Of a stretch of 6,670 nucleotides of DNA, positions 1 through 5,141 are shown piece after piece. How positions within the stretch are numbered: position 1 is the stretch's first letter; each line of letters begins with the position of its first letter. Location of the stretch: contig CALATK010000165.1 of assembly GCA_937891805.1 (NCBI GenBank), forward strand, positions 1 to 6,670, given 5' to 3'. The stretch is from an uncultured Fibrobacter sp. (GTDB lineage: Bacteria > Fibrobacterota > Fibrobacteria > Fibrobacterales > Fibrobacteraceae). The position numbers and the translations under genes are program-made. Below the pieces are notes generated by a model. It did no database searches. It saw nothing but the letters and a program-made list of their open reading frames with translations, and had not been told where the DNA came from.

Positions 1-528
1 ACGGTGGCCGTGCTGGGCTTTGCCGCCGGTAAGAACTTTATGCCTCTCGTGGAATCCGCCCCTGTGCAGGCCTACTCTACGGACGGTTCCGAAGTGAACC
101 TGAACGACGCCTTTGTCCGGGCCTCTTTGGGCGGAGCCGCCCTCGGCGGGTTCGGCAGTTCGGGCCTTTCCAGCATGTCTGCCAAGAACTGGCTTGAAGG
201 CCTCTCCAGTTCTTCGGGCTCCATGTTCTCGGGCGCTCTTTCCAGCGCTGCCCTCAAGAGCAACAAACTGGAACTCCCCAAGGATTCCGTGAACTACGGC
301 AAGGACTTTTTCCTGTGGGTCAAGACCCGCCTGATTGTGTATGGCGGAACCCGTCCTGACGCTCACCTGCAGGTGCGTGGCGAACCGTTCCCCCTGAATC
401 CGGACGGAACATTTAGCTTCGAAGAGGACCTGCCCGATTCTACGAAGATTATCCCGGTGTTCGCTACCGACAAGGACGGCGATTTCCCGACGACGATTGT
501 TCCTATCGTGGTGAAGCGTACGGAGTAG
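1..528 (+). CDS. DUF4912-family protein, C-terminal part (5' end outside window)
   Basis: The reading frame is open from the first base, so the true start lies upstream; the GTG at base 4 is unlikely to be it. I recognise the C-terminal pattern of DUF4912 proteins from memory. An early stretch (GFAAGKNFMPLVESAPVQ, residues about 6-23) resembles their 'G..g.F.pla.S..v..P' segment. A low-complexity Gly/Ser/Ala-rich middle follows. The end is a compact beta-rich tail with LIVYGGTRPDAHLQVRGEP, NPDGTFSFEEDLPD and IIPVFATDKDGD, matching the usual 'elivyG.T.Pda.v...G...l.pDGTFs...LPDg...ipv.A...dg'. The biochemical role of the family is not established. These genes often sit beside GH57 (DUF1957) branching enzymes, as here, where only 33 bp separate the two, so co-transcription and a link to alpha-glucan metabolism are inferred. 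No transmembrane segment is visible in this part. Confidence 0.72.
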   Translation, partial: TVAVLGFAAGKNFMPLVESAPVQAYSTDGSEVNLNDAFVRASLGGAALGGFGSSGLSSMSAKNWLEGLSSSSGSMFSGALSSAALKSNKLELPKDSVNYGKDFFLWVKTRLIVYGGTRPDAHLQVRGEPFPLNPDGTFSFEEDLPDSTKIIPVFATDKDGDFPTTIVPIVVKRTE

Positions 529-561
529 CTCCCGCGAGGGTCGCTCCAAGGTCCGGCGTCT

Positions 562-2166
562 ATGTCCGCTCCCGGCAAGATACACTTGCTGCTCCACGCG
601 CACCTTCCTTTTGTGCGTGAGCCCGAATTTGACCGGTTCTTAGAAGAGAACTGGTTTTTCGAGGCTATGGCGGAAACCTACTTGCCCCTAATCCAGATGC
701 TCTGGCGCCTGCAAGAGAAGGGCGTGCCCGGCACCCTGAACCTGAGCGTGTCTTCGGCCCTGCTTGCCATGCTTACCGACAAACTCCTGTTGGAAAAGTT
801 CACCCGGCACCTGCACAAGCAACTGGACCTTCTGGAAAAGGAGCGTGTTCGCGCCCGCGGTGACGAAGCCTTGTCGGAGGTAGTGGATTTTTATTACCGT
901 CGGCAGCTGGCCCTGATCAGCACCTGGGAAGGCCCCTGCGATATGGAAATTGTCCCTGTGCTTAAGGAACTGGAAGAACGGGGTAAGTTGACGCTCATTA
1001 CCTGCGTTGGGACCCACCCCTTCTTGCCCGCTTACCAGTCGGATGTAGAGGCCATCCGCCTGCAGTTGGGCATTACCGTCCGCGCCTTCGAAGAGTCCTT
1101 CGGTCGCAAGCCCAGCGGGCTTTGGTTGCCGGAGTGCGGTTATTTCCAGGGGCTGGATTCCATTCTGGCTGAATTCGGCTTCAAGTATTTCTTCTTGGAG
1201 ACCCATGGCGTGCTTTTGGCAAAGCCCGCACCCAAATACGGAGTATTTGCGCCAATAAAGACCCCTGCGGGGCTTTATTGCATGGGTCGTGAGCAGAGCA
1301 GTTCTATGGAAGTCTGGAGCCGTAAGACCGGTTACCCCGGGCACCCTGAATATCGGGAATTTTTCAAGGATATTTCCCAGGAACGCAGTCCCGAATACCT
1401 GGGCGATTACTTTATGGCGGGCAAGACTCCCATAGAGACTGGCCTGAAGTATTACCGCATTACCGGCAGCGAAGACAAGCAGATTTACCGCCCCTGGAAC
1501 GCGCTCCGCCTGGTAGAGGATCACGCCCGCCTGTTTGTGGCGAACCGTGAAGCTACTGTCACCGAACTCTTGCCCCAGATGGATGGCAACAAGGTCTCCA
1601 TCTTGTGCCCTTACGACGCCGAACTTTTTGGACACTGGTGGTTCGAAGGCCCCCTGTTCATCGAAAAACTGTTCGAGCGGGCCGCCAGTTCCCGCGTAGT
1701 GGAAATGGCCTCTCTAGAAGACACCATGCAAAGCTCTCCAGATCCAGATATTCACGACCCCGTCTTTTCATCTTGGGGCGAGGGCGGCTTTGGCGAAGTC
1801 TGGATGAACGACGAGGTGAGCTGGGCCTACCCGCTGTTTTTCAAGATGCGGGGCATGATGAACGACCTGAAAATCAGGCAGAACAAGGCTCCCAAGGCTT
1901 TGGCCAGTTTCTTGAAACGCTGTTACGATCAGGTGGCTCGCGAACTGGTGCTTTTCCAGGCTTCGGACTGGGCGTTCATGATCCACAACAACTCTGCCGC
2001 CGATTACGCCAAGTTCCGCCAGAATACCCACTACAAGAACGCTTGCGCCCTTTATGCGGCGGCTACGTCTGCGCTAATGCTTGGCCGCAAGCGCTCCGGC
2101 GAAAGCATTCTAGAAAAGCTGGAAAAACAGGATAATCTATTCCCTTGGATTGGCGAGCTGGATTAA
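562..2166 (+). CDS. GH57 1,4-alpha-glucan branching enzyme
   Basis: A complete 534-aa protein of the GH57/DUF1957 branching-enzyme type, which cuts alpha-1,4-glucan and re-attaches the piece as an alpha-1,6 branch (EC 2.4.1.18), expected in the cytoplasm. Visible motifs are the N-terminal HAHLPFV (residues 12-18), the nucleophile motif WLPECGY with Glu191, the acid/base motif CPYDAELFGHWW with Asp352, the Trp-containing SSWGEGG (403-409), and the C-terminal helical-domain motif ASDWAFMI (467-474). Length and motif spacing fit bacterial and archaeal GH57 branching enzymes of roughly 500-560 aa. The ATG at 562 directly precedes the conserved N-terminal strand; a weak AAGG lies about 10 nt upstream. 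It probably shares a transcript with the DUF4912 gene 33 bp before it. Its 3' end overlaps the converging maltokinase gene by 30 bp, and no terminator hairpin is visible there. An amylopullulanase-type GH57 activity cannot be fully excluded, but the C-terminal motifs favour branching. Confidence 0.9.
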   Translation: MSAPGKIHLLLHAHLPFVREPEFDRFLEENWFFEAMAETYLPLIQMLWRLQEKGVPGTLNLSVSSALLAMLTDKLLLEKFTRHLHKQLDLLEKERVRARGDEALSEVVDFYYRRQLALISTWEGPCDMEIVPVLKELEERGKLTLITCVGTHPFLPAYQSDVEAIRLQLGITVRAFEESFGRKPSGLWLPECGYFQGLDSILAEFGFKYFFLETHGVLLAKPAPKYGVFAPIKTPAGLYCMGREQSSSMEVWSRKTGYPGHPEYREFFKDISQERSPEYLGDYFMAGKTPIETGLKYYRITGSEDKQIYRPWNALRLVEDHARLFVANREATVTELLPQMDGNKVSILCPYDAELFGHWWFEGPLFIEKLFERAASSRVVEMASLEDTMQSSPDPDIHDPVFSSWGEGGFGEVWMNDEVSWAYPLFFKMRGMMNDLKIRQNKAPKALASFLKRCYDQVARELVLFQASDWAFMIHNNSAADYAKFRQNTHYKNACALYAAATSALMLGRKRSGESILEKLEKQDNLFPWIGELD

Positions 2167-3345
2167 TGCCCTTGCCGGAATCCAGAACCAGTCCGGCCTG
2201 AATTCCAATTCATAACACGCCTCGTAGATGGCCTTTGCTATAATGTAGGGCTTTAGTTCTTGCTGCAGGGCGTCTTCAGGAACATTTGCTGTTTTTGCAT
2301 AGCCCTGGATAAAAGCATGTCGGACATTGTCCATGTTTTTTTTGCTGACGGCTTCGGCGTAGGCGAAGCTGCGGATCATTCCAGCCACATCTACGGCGGG
2401 GCTCCGGAGTCCACGGCGGAATTCCAGACTTCTGGTAGGCTCTCCTTCGAAGTCTATCATCTTGAATCGTGCGTCGGGTGTCATCAGTACCTGCCCTAGG
2501 TGAAAGTCCCCGTGAATCCGCTGTGGCTTGAAGATGGCGCTTTTGTTCGGGGCTGTTTCGGTCCAGATTTTTTGCAGGTGGGGGAGGATGACTTGAACGG
2601 CAGTCAACTCGTCATTCCGGGCAGCGTCCGGGAATCCACTTGCTGTGGCACTTTGTTCCAAAAGCCTTCTCAGCTTTTCAATGGGTGGCATTTCCGAAGG
2701 CGCTTCGCATCCGTCCATTTCACGCAGGACCATGTGCATACGGGCGGTCTCGCACCCCAGTTCATAGGCCTTTTCGGCGGTTGGTTCCCGGGTAAAAACA
2801 TCCCAGGCGTTTTGGGCGTCGGGGAGGTGTTTTTCTAGAATCCCGAGAACGAAGGTCTTGCCATCGTCACCGGTGTAGCGGCAAGAGGCAAGCAGTTCGG
2901 GGCTTCCCTGATAGCCCTGTTCGTTCAGAAAACGCAGAACTTCTTCTTCGGGATGGGCTCCTGCCTGCAAGCGTCTGAAAATCTTGAAGAAAATTTTTCC
3001 CGGAGCAACAAAAGAAGAATTGCTCTGTTCGGCAGAAATGGGTTTCAGCGATTCAAGGTCATCCCGTCCAAATTCACTGTAGGTTACAAACGAAAAGATT
3101 CCTTTCTTGCTTCTGAAACTCTTGGAACCTACGGTTTTCCCGAGGGCACGGTATAATAAGGGCCCAATAAAATCGTCATTTTCGGTGAGCAGGTAAAGGT
3201 CAGGTTCCCCTTCCCGAAATCGCAGGGATACAAGGGATATGGAGGCGCTGCCGATAGTGAGTTCGTCTATTTGTTCAACGAGGGTGGGAGTGCGGCCCTT
3301 GCCCATGTACCAGCGCTTGCCGATGATGTCCTGCAGGTTTATCAT
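2137..3345 (-). CDS. mak: maltokinase (Mak-like), makes maltose 1-phosphate
   Basis: A 402-aa protein of the trehalose-synthase-associated maltokinase family (EC 2.7.1.175; ATP + maltose to maltose 1-phosphate), expected in the cytoplasm. Evidence in order: RWYMGKGR at residues 11-18, the usual cap-domain start; KIFRRLQAGAHPEEEVLRFL (about 121-140), containing the likely ATP-binding lysine Lys121; the kinase catalytic motif HGDFHLGQ (278-285, Asp280); the metal-binding DFEGEP (298-303); SPAVDVAGMIRSFAYA (315-330); and the C-terminal YELEFRPDWFWIP. It is slightly shorter than the roughly 440-455 aa I expect for stand-alone Mak, but all catalytic motifs are intact. The start ATG overlaps the stop of the upstream 118-aa ORF as ATGA and has no clear Shine-Dalgarno, suggesting translational coupling. 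The convergent GH57 branching enzyme supports a GlgE-type glycogen pathway, but treS and glgE are not in this window. Confidence 0.88.
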   Translation of the reverse strand: MINLQDIIGKRWYMGKGRTPTLVEQIDELTIGSASISLVSLRFREGEPDLYLLTENDDFIGPLLYRALGKTVGSKSFRSKKGIFSFVTYSEFGRDDLESLKPISAEQSNSSFVAPGKIFFKIFRRLQAGAHPEEEVLRFLNEQGYQGSPELLASCRYTGDDGKTFVLGILEKHLPDAQNAWDVFTREPTAEKAYELGCETARMHMVLREMDGCEAPSEMPPIEKLRRLLEQSATASGFPDAARNDELTAVQVILPHLQKIWTETAPNKSAIFKPQRIHGDFHLGQVLMTPDARFKMIDFEGEPTRSLEFRRGLRSPAVDVAGMIRSFAYAEAVSKKNMDNVRHAFIQGYAKTANVPEDALQQELKPYIIAKAIYEACYELEFRPDWFWIPARALIQLANPRE

Positions 3346-3698
3346 TTGGTTGGAAGCTTTGGAAAGAATCCTTGCTTGCGTAAGGTAGAAAGAATTTTCA
3401 GCTGGTTTTCCAGAGGTTCTCTGGAAAAGCCTTCCAGCACGAATTCGGGGATTCTCTTCTGTGGACGGAATGCTGCGGGAACATCTTCCATGTCGCCCAT
3501 TTGCCAGGCGGCAAAAAGCTTTGGGAGAAATTGATTCCAGGGAAATTTGTCAGCGGGGGTCAATATAAATTGGCCGGGCTTAAGACCGTCTCTGGATTCA
3601 ATGAAGAGGGTGCCGTCCCTGCGGCACGAGGCCAATGCCCCTTGCCTTGCCACTCCGTTAGTGGCCGGTTGCGCTTCGATTTCCAATACCAGTTGCAC
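3342..3698 (-). CDS. hypothetical protein, 118 aa, coupled to maltokinase
   Basis: I do not recognise this protein. The start is a GTG one nucleotide after the stop of the 46-aa ORF. Upstream in this frame there is a stop 60-70 bases away and no ATG, GTG or TTG in between, so GTG is the best start. The product has no signal peptide or membrane segment. Its first half reads as short beta strands (LVLEIEAQP, GTLFIESRDG, GQFILTP), followed by an aromatic helix-like stretch (FPWNQFLPKLFAAWQMGD) and a basic tail ending PKLPTK. Its TGA overlaps the maltokinase ATG by four bases (ATGA), strong evidence that it is a real translated gene in the same operon. A role with maltokinase is inferred only from this coupling. 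A frameshifted piece of a longer ancestral gene together with the 46-aa ORF is possible but not demonstrable here. Confidence 0.68.
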   Translation of the reverse strand: MQLVLEIEAQPATNGVARQGALASCRRDGTLFIESRDGLKPGQFILTPADKFPWNQFLPKLFAAWQMGDMEDVPAAFRPQKRIPEFVLEGFSREPLENQLKILSTLRKQGFFPKLPTK

Positions 3699-3699
3699 G

Positions 3700-3840
3700 C
3701 TAGGCGGCCAGCAGTTCCCGCTGGATTTGGGCGTATTGGTAATTGGAAATGGAGGTGATCTTGAGTATCAAATCCCTAGCGACTCCAGCCCTGATCAGGG
3801 CTCTTGCGTAGTTCATTTTGTTCAAGTCCAGGTTTGTCAT
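3700..3840 (-). CDS. small protein, 46 aa, possible helix-turn-helix
   Basis: A short ORF with start ATG at 3840-3838 and TAG at 3702-3700. A good Shine-Dalgarno (GAGGT on the minus strand, 3850-3846) lies five bases before the ATG, better than that of most genes in this window. The product begins MTNLDLNKMNYARALIRAGV and ends YAQIQRELLAA. The middle (ARALIRAGVARDLILKITSI) has the spacing of the short helix-turn-helix segment seen at the C terminus of some PD-(D/E)XK-nuclease family transposases ('A..L...G.s...I...tg.s'), but without the usual GLS turn, so this resemblance is weak. It may be a small regulator, a remnant of a mobile element, or a leader cistron for the two genes behind it. The GTG of the next ORF follows after one base. 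Confidence 0.6.
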   Translation of the reverse strand: MTNLDLNKMNYARALIRAGVARDLILKITSISNYQYAQIQRELLAA

Positions 3841-3845
3841 AAGGC

Positions 3846-3850
3846 ACCTC
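3846..3850 (-). promoter_or_regulatory. Shine-Dalgarno of the 46-aa ORF
   Basis: Minus-strand GAGGT, five bases from the ATG at 3840. It decides the start of the small ORF and is the main argument that this short frame is translated. Confidence 0.65.
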
Positions 3851-3867
3851 GTTTTCCCATTTGTTCA

Positions 3868-3875
3868 CTAATTTA
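3868..3875 (-). promoter_or_regulatory. candidate -7 promoter box of the 46-aa/118-aa/mak operon
   Basis: Minus-strand TAAATTAG matches seven of eight positions of TAnnTTTG, the -7 box known from Bacteroidota and assumed here to apply to a Fibrobacter relative. It would give a leader of roughly 25 nt containing the Shine-Dalgarno. No TTTG lies at the usual spacing of about 19 bp upstream (candidates are 14 and 25 bp away), so support is weak. Confidence 0.25.
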
Positions 3876-3885
3876 GATTAATTTT

Positions 3886-3904
3886 ATGACAAAAGCATGA
3901 CAAA
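3886..3904. repeat. direct repeat of ATGACAAA upstream of the operon, plus an inverted copy at the start codon
   Basis: The octamer ATGACAAA occurs on the plus strand at 3886-3893 and 3897-3904 (period 11 bp, about one helical turn). A third copy in the opposite orientation (3840-3833) includes the start codon of the 46-aa ORF. The helical phasing suits a tandem regulator site, but chance in AT-rich DNA is a real alternative. Confidence 0.25.
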
Positions 3905-3930
3905 TCCCCAAGTTATTTTTTTCTTATCGT

Positions 3931-3965
3931 CAAAACAAAAATCGATTTTAACGGCGTTAAAATCG
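3931..3965 (-). terminator. likely intrinsic terminator of the nitrilase-family gene
   Basis: Bases 3943-3965 form a perfect palindrome: arms CGATTTTAACG and CGTTAAAATCG of 11 bp around a single central base. Read on the minus strand it is followed at once by a T-rich run (ATTTTTGTTTTG, 3942-3931). This is the order expected for a rho-independent terminator of the minus-strand gene ending at 4070, about 105 bases upstream. The stem is AT-rich, so strength is uncertain. The exact symmetry also allows it to be a protein-binding operator for the operon starting at 3840. Confidence 0.5.
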
Positions 3966-4036
3966 TAACTTCTTGAATGCTATGAAGATAAAATTTTTGT
4001 CTTTTCAAACAGGAATACTCCATGTTGGAACAAGCC

Positions 4037-4052
4037 TGTGATATAAATCACT
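4037..4052. promoter_or_regulatory. Crp/Fnr-like palindrome
   Basis: TGTGA-N6-TCACT, also readable as GTGAT-ATAA-ATCAC with perfect five-base arms. This is one base from the Crp consensus TGTGA-N6-TCACA and close to the Fnr form TTGAT-N4-ATCAA. It lies just after the stop of the nitrilase-family gene and about 200 bp upstream of the 46-aa/mak operon, on the far side of the putative terminator. A minor role or chance is therefore possible; no regulator gene is in view. Confidence 0.3.
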
Positions 4053-4069
4053 TACGAAAAATGTAAATG

Positions 4070-4825
4070 CTAAAAGATGGGAAATTCTTTGCGGATTTTT
4101 TCCACAACAGATGCCGAAATTTCTGCAGAAACCACCTGTTCTTTTTTTGTTTCTGCCTTTACGATAATGTCTCCGTCGGGAGCGATGACCTGCGAATTAC
4201 CGATGTAGGTGCCGTCGGCAGAGACGTTGTTCACCGCAAGAACATAAGCCTGATTTTCGATGGCCCGTGCACGCAGCAGTGTTTCCCAGTGTTCGTTGCG
4301 AACGGCAGGCCAGGAGGCTTGTACGGTAAAGGCTTGAGCGCCGTTGGCTCTAGCTTTTCGGAACTCTTCGGGGAATCGCAGGTCGTAGCAGATGGATGTT
4401 GCCAGGGTAAGGTCTTGGATTTTGAACAAAGTAACTTCTTTGCCGGAAATAAAATTTTTTTGCTCCGGAAAGAAGGGGTGGACCTTGTCGTAGTAAGGCT
4501 GTTTGTCTGTTACATTTGTTGGGTCGAAAAGACAGACCCGGTTGGTAAAGCCGTTGGTTGTGCGGTGCATACCGCCACCCAAGATAAAACAGTTTGTTTC
4601 TTTTGCGAGCCCGCTCAGCATTTGCGCTGTTGGACCGCTGCCCGTTTCGAAATCTTCGGCCAGTTTCTCTGCGCGTTCGGGAATGTACCCCGTGGCAAAC
4701 ATCTCGGGGAAAAGAATCAGGCTTTCGCGTGTGGGCTTGGCTTCAAGTACCATACGCCTGGCCTTTTCCAGGTTCTTTTCTTTTTCTCCCGGAACGGATT
4801 CCATCTGTACGAGATAAATGCGCAT
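4070..4825 (-). CDS. nitrilase-superfamily amidase, probable omega-amidase (YafV/Nit2-like)
   Basis: A complete 251-aa carbon-nitrogen hydrolase with the full Glu-Lys-Cys triad: Glu41 in FPEMFATGY, Lys114 in YYDKVHPF, and nucleophile Cys146 in SICYDLRFPEEFR. Other conserved stretches are the N-terminal QMESVPGEKEKNLEKA, the GGGMHR strand (83-88), HWETLLRARAIENQAYV (179-195) and IGNSQVIAPDGDI (208-220). The length and the CYDLRFPE motif fit the omega-amidase branch (EC 3.5.1.3), which hydrolyses 2-oxoglutaramate or 2-oxosuccinamate in methionine/glutamine salvage. The substrate is inferred from family resemblance only. No signal peptide is present, so it is cytoplasmic. The ATG at 4825 begins exactly at the conserved first strand (MRIYLVQ). 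There is no Shine-Dalgarno; a promoter-like box ends four bases before it. It appears to be a single-gene unit, with repeats upstream and a terminator-like palindrome downstream. Confidence 0.88.
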   Translation of the reverse strand: MRIYLVQMESVPGEKEKNLEKARRMVLEAKPTRESLILFPEMFATGYIPERAEKLAEDFETGSGPTAQMLSGLAKETNCFILGGGMHRTTNGFTNRVCLFDPTNVTDKQPYYDKVHPFFPEQKNFISGKEVTLFKIQDLTLATSICYDLRFPEEFRKARANGAQAFTVQASWPAVRNEHWETLLRARAIENQAYVLAVNNVSADGTYIGNSQVIAPDGDIIVKAETKKEQVVSAEISASVVEKIRKEFPIF

Positions 4826-4829
4826 GGCA

Positions 4830-4837
4830 GAAATGTA
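4830..4837 (-). promoter_or_regulatory. candidate -7 promoter box close to the nitrilase-family start (possibly leaderless)
   Basis: Minus-strand TACATTTC matches TAnnTTTG at seven of eight positions and is preceded by TATTTAC. Only four bases (TGCC) separate it from the ATG at 4825, and no Shine-Dalgarno is seen. If this box is used, transcription would start at or next to the start codon. The same arrangement recurs at 5906-5913. Confidence 0.35.
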
Positions 4838-4855
4838 GTAAATAGGGGGGAGGGG

Positions 4856-4925
4856 TTAGGATTTAGGGACTAGGATCTAGGGGCTAGGATTTAGGGGTTA
4901 GGATTTAGGGGATAGGATCTAGGGG
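4856..4925. repeat. five tandem 14-bp G-rich repeats
   Basis: Five contiguous units starting at 4856, 4870, 4884, 4898 and 4912, with consensus NTAGGATYTAGGGR (for example CTAGGATCTAGGGG and TTAGGATTTAGGGG). Variation is limited to the first base, the C/T at position 8 and the last base. Two degenerate units follow at 5028-5055. The array lies between the nitrilase-family start and the ubiquitin gene, within a stretch with no credible gene (4826-5141). Confidence 0.85.
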
Positions 4926-4946
4926 CCGCTGGTCTCAAGAGGTATC

Positions 4947-5017
4947 ATCCTCGCTGTCATTCTGGAGCTTGTCATTCTGGAGCGCAGCGATAGAATCTGC
5001 GATAGAATCACGAGGAT
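4947..5017. repeat. nested imperfect palindrome built of duplicated motifs
   Basis: Outer arms ATCCTCG (4947-4953) and CGAGGAT (5011-5017) are exact complements. Between them the left half holds two copies of GTCATTCTGGAGC (4956-4968 and 4971-4983) and the right half two copies of GCGATAGAATC (4987-4997 and 4999-5009). ATTCT in each left copy pairs with AGAAT in the right copies, giving a multi-step stem-loop of about 71 nt. The motif 'GTCATTCTGgAGCG.AGCGAtAGAATC' resembles REP-like dispersed intergenic elements that I recall from several bacterial genomes; copy number here cannot be judged from the window. Confidence 0.6.
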
Positions 5018-5027
5018 CCGCTTGGGG

Positions 5028-5055
5028 GTAGAATCTAGGGGCTAGACTGTAGGAA
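5028..5055. repeat. two degenerate copies of the 14-bp repeat
   Basis: GTAGAATCTAGGGG (5028-5041) and CTAGACTGTAGGAA (5042-5055) keep the phase and most bases of the 14-bp unit of 4856-4925. This suggests that the palindromic element at 4947-5017 was inserted into, or evolved within, a longer array. Confidence 0.5.
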
Positions 5056-5095
5056 TAGGATGCAGAGGTATGGGGTTAAGCAAGAGGCGTTTTTT

Positions 5096-5103
5096 TATAT
5101 TTG
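5096..5103 (+). promoter_or_regulatory. candidate -7 promoter box of the ubiquitin-like gene
   Basis: TATATTTG is an exact match to the Bacteroidota-type TAnnTTTG box, preceded by a run of T. It lies 38 nt before the ATG at 5142, leaving room for the GGGAG Shine-Dalgarno at 5130-5134. No convincing TTTG -33 box is present upstream. That Fibrobacter-like bacteria use this consensus is an inference. Confidence 0.4.
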
Positions 5104-5129
5104 GCATAAATTTCGGGTAATGAAATGTT

Positions 5130-5134
5130 GGGAG
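5130..5134 (+). promoter_or_regulatory. Shine-Dalgarno of the ubiquitin-like gene
   Basis: GGGAG seven bases before the ATG at 5142. It supports that start, which also gives a complete signal peptide. Confidence 0.5.
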
Positions 5135-5141
5135 TGCAAAA

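Noticed and set aside
688..1635. 315-aa minus-strand ORF opposite the GH57 gene
   Set aside because: It lies wholly antisense to a gene with clear catalytic motifs and has no recognisable domain; it is a shadow frame from biased codon use.
3700..3758. Extension of the 118-aa ORF upstream of its GTG
   Set aside because: The frame is open for only about 20 codons with no ATG, GTG or TTG, and it overlaps the better-supported 46-aa ORF.
4067..4873. 268-aa plus-strand ORF, Phe/Cys-rich, opposite the nitrilase-family gene
   Set aside because: It mirrors the amidase gene, whose Glu-Lys-Cys triad is intact; the Phe/Cys-rich composition is an antisense artefact.
4856..4925. CRISPR array or telomere-like repeat
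   Set aside because: Units are 14 bp and contiguous without spacers, so not CRISPR; a telomere is not expected inside what looks like a circular bacterial chromosome.
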